Shown here: one piece after another, positions 57,712 through 64,000 of the stretch
Layout: each line of letters starts with the position of its first letter
Position numbering within the stretch: position 1 is the stretch's first letter
Source: Brevundimonas vesicularis
GTDB taxonomy: Bacteria > Pseudomonadota > Alphaproteobacteria > Caulobacterales > Caulobacteraceae
Length of the DNA: 64,000 nt
Assembly: GCF_027105095.1 (NCBI RefSeq)
Contig: NZ_CP114278.1
Coordinates: forward strand, 1,550,001 to 1,614,000
Direction of reading: 5' to 3'
Translations under genes and position numbers: made by a program
The notes under the pieces: model-generated
Databases searched by the model: none
What the model saw: only the letters and a program-made list of their open reading frames with translations
What the model was told of the DNA's origin: nothing

Positions 57712-58023
57712 TCATTCGCAGCCGACGCCGTCACCATCTCGATCTAAGTGCCGTCCATAACCGGGATCGCCCCTACGCACGGGAGCCGCACCTGCCGCAC
57801 GGGCCGCAGTGCAGTTCGCAAACGCGCCGCTAGACGGGGGCGACGACCTCAAGCCCCGTGGACGAGAGGGCGACGAAGAGCCTCCGCCCGCACGATGGCA
57901 GTGGTAACCGCCTCGCTTGCGATCGTTGTGGCACCCCTCTGCGTTCAGTCCGCCGGAATGCGCAGCTACAGCTATCGGTACCGCCGAGGCCGCAATGACG
58001 ACGAACGCAATAATGAACTTCAT
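57712..58023 (-). CDS. secreted YHYH / excalibur-domain protein
   Basis: 103 residues. Signal peptide ending VAVAA; HSGGLNAEGCHNDRKRGGYHCHR is a YHYH motif region. A Ser/Pro/Arg linker is followed by an excalibur calcium-binding domain, FANCTAARAAGAAPVRRGDPGYGRHLDRDGDGVGCE in outline (key DRDGDGVGCE). Such proteins occur singly on integrated elements; function unknown. Confidence 0.8.
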   Translation of the reverse strand: MKFIIAFVVIAASAVPIAVAAHSGGLNAEGCHNDRKRGGYHCHRAGGGSSSPSRPRGLRSSPPSSGAFANCTAARAAGAAPVRRGDPGYGRHLDRDGDGVGCE

Positions 58024-58089
58024 GTCGGTGCCCCGTGCCAGGGCTTCATAGCTCGCAACTTTTGCGCGCGTCCAGCTCGCGTGGTTTGG

Positions 58090-58398
58090 TCACCGGCTAG
58101 GAAAGGCTTCGTCGAGACTATCGATTGCCATTTGAAGCGAAGCTTTAAGGCGCATTAGCGCCACGGCAGGTAGGAGCTGATCTCGTCGCGAAGCTCGTAG
58201 CACCGCTGATAATACGGCGTCTGAGTGCTGGATCAGGCGCACCAGATTTTCGCCGCTGGGCCCGTTACGGCCATCAAACCAGTTTCGCACAGCACGTTCA
58301 TTTGCATTGGTGATGAGGCCGACCGCCTTGCGCGCAGAGGGACTCTCGCCCCATTCCTCGCGAAGTGCTCCAGCAATCAACTGCGGGAAGGCCTGCAT
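58090..58398 (-). CDS. small helix-turn-helix-like protein
   Basis: 102 residues with GGAGG before its ATG. The core SARKAVGLITNANERAVRNWFDGRNGPSGENLVRLI looks like an XRE-type helix-turn-helix (NWFDGRNGPSGENLVRL matches the recognition helix and next helix). Divergent from the recombinase across 135 bp, so a likely repressor of the recombinase-ParB operon. No definite family. Confidence 0.6.
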   Translation of the reverse strand: MQAFPQLIAGALREEWGESPSARKAVGLITNANERAVRNWFDGRNGPSGENLVRLIQHSDAVLSAVLRASRRDQLLPAVALMRLKASLQMAIDSLDEAFPSR

Positions 58399-58533
58399 CG
58401 ATGCCTCCTGATGGAGAAGTTTTCCGATTTTGGGCTGAAGTTTTCAGACCATCTTTTGAAAGGACATCCATTCGGTCTGCGATTACGGCTCGATTCTCGC
58501 CGTCCATTCGGACGGATGTTTCTGGCGTGCATT

Positions 58534-60096
58534 ATGGACCCAAAAGACGGTCAGCACGAGATGGGAGCCGCAAAATCGGTGCGGGCGGCTCAGTACGTCC
58601 GCATGTCGACGGAGCACCAAAAGTACTCGACCGAAAACCAGTCTGAGGCGATCGCGGCCTACGCGGCTCGACGTGGGTTTGATGTCGTTCGTACCTACAC
58701 AGACGCGGGAAAGAGCGGACTGAGGCTTGATGGGCGAGCGGCTTTACAGGAGCTGATCGCCGACGTTCGCAACGGCGCTCCGGGATTTGAGGCTATCCTC
58801 GTTTATGATGTGAGCCGTTGGGGTCGTTTCCAGGATGCTGACGAGAGCGCTTATTACGAGTTCATCTGCCGTGAGGCTGGGCTGTCGGTGCATTACTGTG
58901 CTGAGCAGTTTGAGAACGACGGGAGCCTAAGCGCGACAATCATAAAGAGCATGAAGCGCGCGATGGCGGGGGAGTATAGTCGCGAGCTCTCGGCCAAGGT
59001 CTTTGCTGGTCAGTGTCGCCTCATCACGCTGGGTTTTCGGCAAGGTGGCGCGGCTGGATATGGTCTGCGTCGGCAACTGGTTGATGAGCATTTGTCGCCG
59101 AAAGGTCTGCTTGAGCGAGGCGAGCAAAAGAGCATTCAAACCGATCGTGTGGTGCTCACCCCCGGGCCGCCCGAGGAAGTCGAAGTCGTTCGACGTCTCT
59201 ATCGGATGTTCGTCGTTCAGCGTCGCTCAGAAAGCGAAATTGCTACGGTGCTGAACGGGGAGGGCCGGCTTACGGATTTGGGACGTCCCTGGACCCGCGG
59301 CACGGTCCACCAGGTTCTTACGAACGAAAAGTACATCGGCAACAATGTGTACAATCGCTCTTCCTTCAAGTTGAAGGCAAAGCGCGTGGTGAACGATCCA
59401 GACAACTGGGTGCGTCGCGACGGTGCGTTCGAAGGGATCGTTGAACCGGACTTTTTCGAGGCCGCACAGCGCATCATCCAGGCCAGGTGCGTGCGATACA
59501 GTGACGAAGAGCTGCTGGCTCGGTTGTCTGACCTGCTGGCGAAAAAGGGATGGCTATCGGGGCTCGTGATCGACGAAGTCGATGACATGCCGTCAAGCTC
59601 GGCATTTCGCCACCGGTTCGGGAGCCTCGTTCGTGCTTACCAACTGATCGGCTATTCGCCAGCTCGCGACTATCGCTACATCGAAATCAATCAGGCTCTC
59701 CGGGCGATACACCCGGATGTCGTCGCCCAGGTCGTTGGTGGAATCGAGCGGGGCGGAGCGGTTGTTTCAGAAGACCCGTGCAACGGACTGCTGACCATCA
59801 ATGACGAGTTCACTGCATCGGTCGTGATCGTACGCTGCCTAGAAACGCCGGCGGGCGGATTGCGGTGGAAAATTCGGCTAGATCAGGGTCTGCGCCCCGA
59901 CATCACCATCGCAGTGCGGATGGAGGTCGGGAACGCTGAAATCCGCGACTACTACCTGCTCCCCTGGTTCGAGTGTGGCGCGGATCCAAGCATGAGGTTG
60001 GCGCCCGACAATGGCGTGCTGCTGGACTCGTTTCGCTTCGACACACTCGACGCGTTCTTCGATCTCACGCAGCGGGTGGAGGTCCATGCAGCATGA
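58534..60096 (+). CDS. large serine recombinase
   Basis: 520 residues (a second possible start at 58561 gives 511). Resolvase domain: AAQYVRMSTEHQ carries the nucleophile (Ser25), LVYDVSRWGRFQD the conserved Arg pair, EFENDGSLS-like and MKRAMAGEYSRELS the E helix. The recombinase domain GFRQGGAAGYGLRR and TVHQVLTNEKYIGNNVYNR follows. The C-terminal 180 residues lack the zinc ribbon and coiled coil of phage integrases and show no known motif. Catalyses DNA strand exchange. ATGA overlap with the ParB-like gene. Confidence 0.85.
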   Translation: MDPKDGQHEMGAAKSVRAAQYVRMSTEHQKYSTENQSEAIAAYAARRGFDVVRTYTDAGKSGLRLDGRAALQELIADVRNGAPGFEAILVYDVSRWGRFQDADESAYYEFICREAGLSVHYCAEQFENDGSLSATIIKSMKRAMAGEYSRELSAKVFAGQCRLITLGFRQGGAAGYGLRRQLVDEHLSPKGLLERGEQKSIQTDRVVLTPGPPEEVEVVRRLYRMFVVQRRSESEIATVLNGEGRLTDLGRPWTRGTVHQVLTNEKYIGNNVYNRSSFKLKAKRVVNDPDNWVRRDGAFEGIVEPDFFEAAQRIIQARCVRYSDEELLARLSDLLAKKGWLSGLVIDEVDDMPSSSAFRHRFGSLVRAYQLIGYSPARDYRYIEINQALRAIHPDVVAQVVGGIERGGAVVSEDPCNGLLTINDEFTASVVIVRCLETPAGGLRWKIRLDQGLRPDITIAVRMEVGNAEIRDYYLLPWFECGADPSMRLAPDNGVLLDSFRFDTLDAFFDLTQRVEVHAA

Positions 60097-60971
60097 CCGA
60101 CGTCGCTGAAATTCGTCTCATCCCGGTCAATGACATCACGGTGCTGAACCCTCGCGCTCGAAATAAGAGAGTGTTTCAAGAGCTGGTGACCAGCATCGAG
60201 CATCTCGGGCTGAAAAAGCCGATCACCGTCAGTCAGCGGCCCGGTCGAGCGCGATACGATCTGGTCTGCGGTCAAGGGCGGCTAGAGGCGTTCATCGCGC
60301 TTGGGCAAGAGCAGATCCCGGCGGTGTTGATCGATGCCGCCGAGGAAGACTGTTTTGTGATGAGCTTGGTCGAAAACCTCGCTCGTCGACAGCACACACC
60401 GCTCGAGCTGGTTCGAGCCATCGGATCGCTTCGAGAGCGTGGGTACAGCCATAGCGAAATCGCTGCGAAGGTTGACTACAGTACGGAATATGTTGGGGCG
60501 ATCTGCCATCTTTTGGAGAACGGCGAAGAAAAACTGATCTCAGCGGTCGAGCGCGGCGTGATCCCTCACACTGTCGCTATGGAGATCGCGCATTCCAAGG
60601 AAGGGGAGGTGCAGCGTGCTCTGGCTCAGGCCTTCGAAGAAAAGGCCATTCCGGGCAATCAGGTTTTGGCCATTCGCCACATTATCGAGCAACGCAGCAC
60701 AAGCGGCAAAGGGATCCACAATCGCAATCGTGGCGTCCGCAATCAAAAACCGATCACGGCCGACACGCTTGTTCGGTCGCTACAACGCGAGACGGAACGT
60801 CGCGAGACCTTTGTCAGACGGGCCTCTCTGACGCGCACGCGTCTCGTTTTTGTCGTCAACGCACTGAAGCATCTGCTTGCCGATGATCATTTCGCTGCGC
60901 TTATGCGCGCTGAAGGGATCACCAATCTTCCGTCCGCGCTCGCGGCGCGCGTCGGTTTGGAGCATCCGTGA
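60093..60971 (+). CDS. ParB/RepB-like partition protein 1
   Basis: 292 residues. ParB N-terminal fold: IRLIPVNDI, LGLKKPITV, GQGRLEAFIALGQEQIPAVLI (box I) and FVMSLVENLARRQHTPLELV (box II), then a helix-turn-helix YSHSEIAAKVDYSTEYVGAIC. These boxes form the CTP-binding switch in chromosomal ParB. No ParA is seen. Overlaps the recombinase by 4 nt with GGTGGAGG as its ribosome site. Confidence 0.85.
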   Translation: MTDVAEIRLIPVNDITVLNPRARNKRVFQELVTSIEHLGLKKPITVSQRPGRARYDLVCGQGRLEAFIALGQEQIPAVLIDAAEEDCFVMSLVENLARRQHTPLELVRAIGSLRERGYSHSEIAAKVDYSTEYVGAICHLLENGEEKLISAVERGVIPHTVAMEIAHSKEGEVQRALAQAFEEKAIPGNQVLAIRHIIEQRSTSGKGIHNRNRGVRNQKPITADTLVRSLQRETERRETFVRRASLTRTRLVFVVNALKHLLADDHFAALMRAEGITNLPSALAARVGLEHP

Positions 60972-61861
60972 TGGCCTCCGTCAAAATCGCCTTCCAGCAA
61001 CGCGTTCGATCTATCTCTTTCGACCGCATTCTGCCCTCCAAGATGCTGTCGGCGGCGGTCACCGAAAGCGCAAAGTACAAGCGCATCGCCGCATCGATCT
61101 TAGAAGTGGGTTTGGTCGAGCCGCTGATCCTCGCCCAAGCCCGGTCAGGCGATGCCTTCACTCTTCTCGACGGCCACGTGCGATTGGCCGTGTTGAAGGA
61201 GCAGGGCGCAGTGGAAGCGCGATGCATCGTCGCTAAGGACGATGAGGCCTTTACCTACAACAAGCGCGTCAATCGGCTTCAACCGATTCAAGAGCACTAC
61301 ATGATTGTTCGCGCCATTGAGCGAGGGGTATCCGAAGCCAAACTCGCGCGGGCGCTCAATGTCGATGTCGGCTCAATTCGAGCCAGACGTCACATGCTCA
61401 ACGGGATTCATGACGACGTCGCTGAGCTGCTCAAGGACAAGCCCGTGGGCATCAATGCCTTTCAGAAGCTGCGCAAGATGAAAGCTATGCGTCAGCTCGA
61501 AGTTGCGGAGCTGATGATCTCGGCAAACAACTACAGCGCCACATATGCGAGGGCGCTTCTGGTCACGACCAAACCCGCCGATCTCGTGAAGCCCGAAGCG
61601 AAGGCGATACGCGGCGTCAGCCCGGAACAGATCGAGCGGCTTGAGCGGGAGCTCGCTGCGGTGTCTGAAGACTTTCACGAGTTGGAGACAGCGTTTGGCG
61701 ACGACACGCTGCTGCTGGTCATCGCGGCAGGCTTTTTGGAGCGGTTGCTCACCAAACGGTCGATCGAAACCTTTCTCGCAAACTCGCATCGCGAGATGCT
61801 GGAGACCTTCCGATCCGTTGTCGCAGCAACCTCGTTAGACCCTCCCGCCCAAGCGGCTTGA
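60971..61861 (+). CDS. ParB-like protein 2 with RepB C-terminal domain
   Basis: 296 residues; a GTG one codon earlier overlaps the previous stop. Degenerate ParB box (LLDGHVRLAVLKEQG) then a RepB plasmid-partition domain: NKRVNRLQPIQEHYMIVRAIERGVSE, ALNVDVGSIRARRHML, LRKMKAMRQLEVAELMISANNY. C-terminal helices follow. Third gene of the recombinase-ParB-RepB unit. Confidence 0.85.
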   Translation: MASVKIAFQQRVRSISFDRILPSKMLSAAVTESAKYKRIAASILEVGLVEPLILAQARSGDAFTLLDGHVRLAVLKEQGAVEARCIVAKDDEAFTYNKRVNRLQPIQEHYMIVRAIERGVSEAKLARALNVDVGSIRARRHMLNGIHDDVAELLKDKPVGINAFQKLRKMKAMRQLEVAELMISANNYSATYARALLVTTKPADLVKPEAKAIRGVSPEQIERLERELAAVSEDFHELETAFGDDTLLLVIAAGFLERLLTKRSIETFLANSHREMLETFRSVVAATSLDPPAQAA

Positions 61862-62241
61862 GCACGCCTAAGGGGACCGGGACCCTTCAAGCGCCGGGAC
61901 CACCGGAGAAGCCGTCGGCGGAGGCGGATCAAGGGTGGTGGCGGGGATGACGGCGATCCCGTTCGGAGCCCGCTAGGATGGGCGTCATCTGCCCATCTAG
62001 GGTCGGTCCGGCGGGCCGACCCGCCGTTGGGATCGTGCGCCAAGCTCGACGACCGCTGCGCTCGACTAAGATCGATTTGGCGTCTCAGTGTGCATTCAGG
62101 CAAACGCACTGGTCCGAAGGGCTCCTTCGGATTGCTACCGTTGGGCTCCGTCGGGAAAGTTGCAATCACCACTCGACTAGCGCGATTGGCTCACTAGGGT
62201 CCCAAGTGGAACTCTCGTTGAAACCGAGAGACCTAAGGGGG
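61862..62241. other. 380-bp hairpin-rich non-coding gap before the McrB-like gene
   Basis: Three perfect stems: GGGTCGG/CCGACCC (62000-62006 with 62016-62022), CCGAAGG/CCTTCGG (62114-62120 with 62124-62130), CTCTCG/CGAGAG (62212-62217 with 62225-62230). The last is just before the AAGGGG ribosome site. No open frame with a credible protein. It may hold promoters, a boundary between mobility and cargo modules, or a small RNA. Confidence 0.5.
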
Positions 62242-64000
62242 ATGACGGTGCCGGAACTTCGCGCTCTGTACGAAGAGACCAAACGCAGGCCAGACGATGA
62301 GAGCTGGCACAAGGGCTTCGTGGCGGCGTGCGAGCGAGCACGCAACGCAGCAGAAGCTGAGTTTCGATCTGCAGCTTTCCAACAGTCGCTTTGGGAGGAA
62401 CGGGAGGTCTCTGGAATTGGCCCGGGGAGCTCCGTAACTGTTCCGGGAGCCTACACGGACGCTGCCGTTGTCGACGTGCTTTGGCGAGTTCGTCAGTACG
62501 ATCGGGCGACCGAAGCGCGACAGCTCGCGCAGCAGCTCGACGCCGACTTCAAAACCATAATCGACATGGTTTCGCCTCGATATAGTTCGCGCCGCCCGCT
62601 CGCGCGCCTCGTACGTCTGTTCGTGACGCTGCGACCTGAAGACCTGTTCTGCCTCATGGATTGGCATCGGACGATCAAGGTGCGTCAGTACGTCGGGGCA
62701 GGCTCGATGAGTCTGGGTTTGATCGGCCAGAACGTCATAGCGCGTCGCACTGCGATCGAGCAGCTTGGTAATCCTTCTTCGATTGCCGAAGCAGTATCTC
62801 AGAGCCAGTTTGGCTGGTTTCTCTGGGAAAACATTAAAGCGGCCGACGATGAGGGAACTCGCCCGACGCCTCAGCCTGACCAGCCGCACAGACCGACAGA
62901 CGCTCCGACTCTGGCTCTCCTTCCTGCGCAGATGCAGCGCAAGGGGATGTTTTATGTTTCAAACAATCTCGATCTCTTGCTGTCGCTGGTTCGCGCAGCA
63001 GAGCACGGGATGGAGCGAGGTGACCTCGTAAATCAGCTTACCGAGGAAGCTCCTGGACTGAAGCAGTCATCGCGTCAGAACGTCATTGCGCAAGCCGTGT
63101 CCCTAAGCTTGCTGAAAGTAGATGGGGCGGTGCTGACGCTGGGGCCGTCTGGCAAGGCCCTTCTTGAGGGGAGTGCCGCTGCTGACATTCTCACGCCAAC
63201 GTTCGTGCGAAACGTTTTTGGATTCGGGCTCGTCCTCGCGGACCTGCGCGATGAAACCGCCAAGACCCTCGGCGAAATAGCCAAACGTTGTCGCGACTAC
63301 TACGCCGGTTGGACGACTGATTTTGCACCTAACTCGCTGGTGAGATGGCTTCGCGACCTCGGTCTCGCTGAGATCGACGGGGGTGGAAAGCTCGCTAGAG
63401 TCACGCTCACAGAGGCCGGAGAGTACTGGGCTAGTGGTATTCCAGACGACATCAGGGACCCTGCTCAACTCCCGAAACCGTCAGACCCGATCGCCATAGC
63501 GATTGACGTCGAGCAAGAAGCTGCAGTCTCTGATGTCGTGCTCAAAACCGTCGATGTTGAGCGCGTGATCGCGCGCTTCAAAGCCGACGATGAACTACAA
63601 CGTTTCGTTTTCGACGACGCTCAGATCAGACTTGTTCATGCCGCGCTTCATGCAGGCGACAGCAAGCGATTTATCTTGCTGGCTGGCCTGTCAGGCACCG
63701 GCAAGACATCGATGGCGCGGACTTATGCGCGCGCTTACTGCGACGAGCTGGGGCTTGGCGTCGAGCAACATTACGAGCAGGTTTCGGTCTGGCCTGATTG
63801 GACCGATCCGTCCGGGTTGCTGGGCTATACGAACCCGCTGGCGGATCCACCGATCTTCCACGAAACCCCGGCACTTCGTCTTTTGCTCCGAGCGCATGCG
63901 CATCCCGAAGAGCCTTATTTCCTCTGCCTCGATGAAATGAACCTCGCGCGAGTAGAGCACTATTTCGCGCCCTTCCTAACCGCAATGGAGGGACGGGGAG
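62242..64000 (+). CDS. McrB-like AAA+ protein with winged-helix-like N-terminal modules (runs off the window)
   Basis: 586 codons, no stop, ATG after AAGGGG. Residues 1-220: mostly helical, family not recognised. About 246-312 (GMERGDLVNQLTEEAPGL, SSRQNVIAQAVSLSLL, LTLGPSGKALLEG) and 334-397 (LRDETAKTLGEIAKRC, NSLVRWLRDLGLAEID, VTLTEAGEYW) each read as a winged helix. From about 450 an AAA+ module starts: Walker A GLSGTGKTS (482-490), VSVWPDWTDPSGLLGYTNPL, and Walker B LDEMNLARVEHYFAPFL (563 onward). This set is typical of McrB-type GTPase/ATPases in type IV restriction and related defence. The nuclease partner would be further right. A+T-rich codon use. Confidence 0.85.
   Translation, partial: MTVPELRALYEETKRRPDDESWHKGFVAACERARNAAEAEFRSAAFQQSLWEEREVSGIGPGSSVTVPGAYTDAAVVDVLWRVRQYDRATEARQLAQQLDADFKTIIDMVSPRYSSRRPLARLVRLFVTLRPEDLFCLMDWHRTIKVRQYVGAGSMSLGLIGQNVIARRTAIEQLGNPSSIAEAVSQSQFGWFLWENIKAADDEGTRPTPQPDQPHRPTDAPTLALLPAQMQRKGMFYVSNNLDLLLSLVRAAEHGMERGDLVNQLTEEAPGLKQSSRQNVIAQAVSLSLLKVDGAVLTLGPSGKALLEGSAAADILTPTFVRNVFGFGLVLADLRDETAKTLGEIAKRCRDYYAGWTTDFAPNSLVRWLRDLGLAEIDGGGKLARVTLTEAGEYWASGIPDDIRDPAQLPKPSDPIAIAIDVEQEAAVSDVVLKTVDVERVIARFKADDELQRFVFDDAQIRLVHAALHAGDSKRFILLAGLSGTGKTSMARTYARAYCDELGLGVEQHYEQVSVWPDWTDPSGLLGYTNPLADPPIFHETPALRLLLRAHAHPEEPYFLCLDEMNLARVEHYFAPFLTAMEGRG

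Larger units (their letters stand above)
57555..64000. mobile_element. left end of an integrated element at tRNA-Lys (continues past the window)
   Basis: Bounded on the left by the tRNA 3' half. Contents: YHYH/excalibur protein, small DNA-binding-like protein, serine recombinase, two ParB/RepB-like proteins and an McrB-like ATPase. Base composition is visibly more A+T-rich than the host genes on the left. No tyrosine integrase is in view; one would be expected at the other end if the tRNA was the target. Confidence 0.8.

Noticed and set aside
57517..57720. tRNA-Lys interrupted by a group I intron in the anticodon loop
   Set aside because: No 5' half of the tRNA or intron core motifs were seen in the following few hundred bases; integration explains the break better.
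58534..60096. The serine recombinase as the enzyme that used the tRNA-Lys site
   Set aside because: Serine recombinases seldom target tRNA genes; a tyrosine integrase outside the window is more likely, so the link was not claimed.

Overview
The window is high-GC alphaproteobacterial chromosome and looks like Caulobacteraceae, most likely a Brevundimonas relative. The evidence is a TipN-like polarity protein, the fabD-fabG-acpP-fabF-mltG-yicC-gmk cluster, the lptF-lptG-lptD-surA-pdxA-rsmA envelope operon divergent from pepA-holC, and an ArsR-methyltransferase regulator ahead of metF. The genus is an inference from gene content; no rRNA is present. No intact tRNA, rRNA or CRISPR array was found.

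Layout. 1-1335 (minus): metF (cut by the window edge) and its ArsR/methyltransferase regulator, with a 22-bp palindromic operator over the translation start. 1455-4485: EF-hand protein, hydroxyacid dehydrogenase, EttA. 4486-5287: non-coding, with a paired REP-like element. 5288-11573: fatty acid synthesis genes, then mltG, yicC and gmk. 11769-14641: hybrid histidine kinase and aminotransferase. 14638-22778 (minus): rsmA, pdxA, surA, lptD, lptG and lptF, which share tight overlaps except around lptD. 22922-25992: pepA, a repeat-flanked DUF559 endonuclease-like gene reading in frame into holC, and two tandem I78 inhibitor-like lipoproteins. 25996-30311: LysR/pirin/DoxX, proline iminopeptidase, DUF423 and a degenerate pyroglutamyl-peptidase-fold protein. 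30372-38873: TipN-like protein, a 60-residue membrane protein, phospholipase D/EEP pair, LemA-TPM-TPM operon, folD. 38966-41674: five-repeat PPC protein and mntP behind a yybP-ykoY manganese riboswitch. 41681-49077: a complete histidine-utilisation locus (hutH, hutU, hutG against hutF, hutC, hutI) with a central HutC-type palindrome. 49112-52509: a single-chain MmeI-like (type IIL) restriction-methylation gene broken by a frameshift. 52513-57428: response regulator/HWE kinase pair, carboxylesterase, glutathione reductase.

57517-64000 is the left end of an integrated element. It starts at a displaced 3' half of a tRNA-Lys(CTT) gene. It carries a YHYH/excalibur protein, a small helix-turn-helix-like protein, a large serine recombinase translationally coupled to two ParB/RepB-like proteins, and, after a 380-bp hairpin-rich gap, the first 586 codons of an McrB-like AAA+ protein with two winged-helix-like modules at its N-terminus. 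This last gene runs off the window and is the best candidate for an unusual defence system. The element looks visibly richer in A+T than the flanking chromosome.
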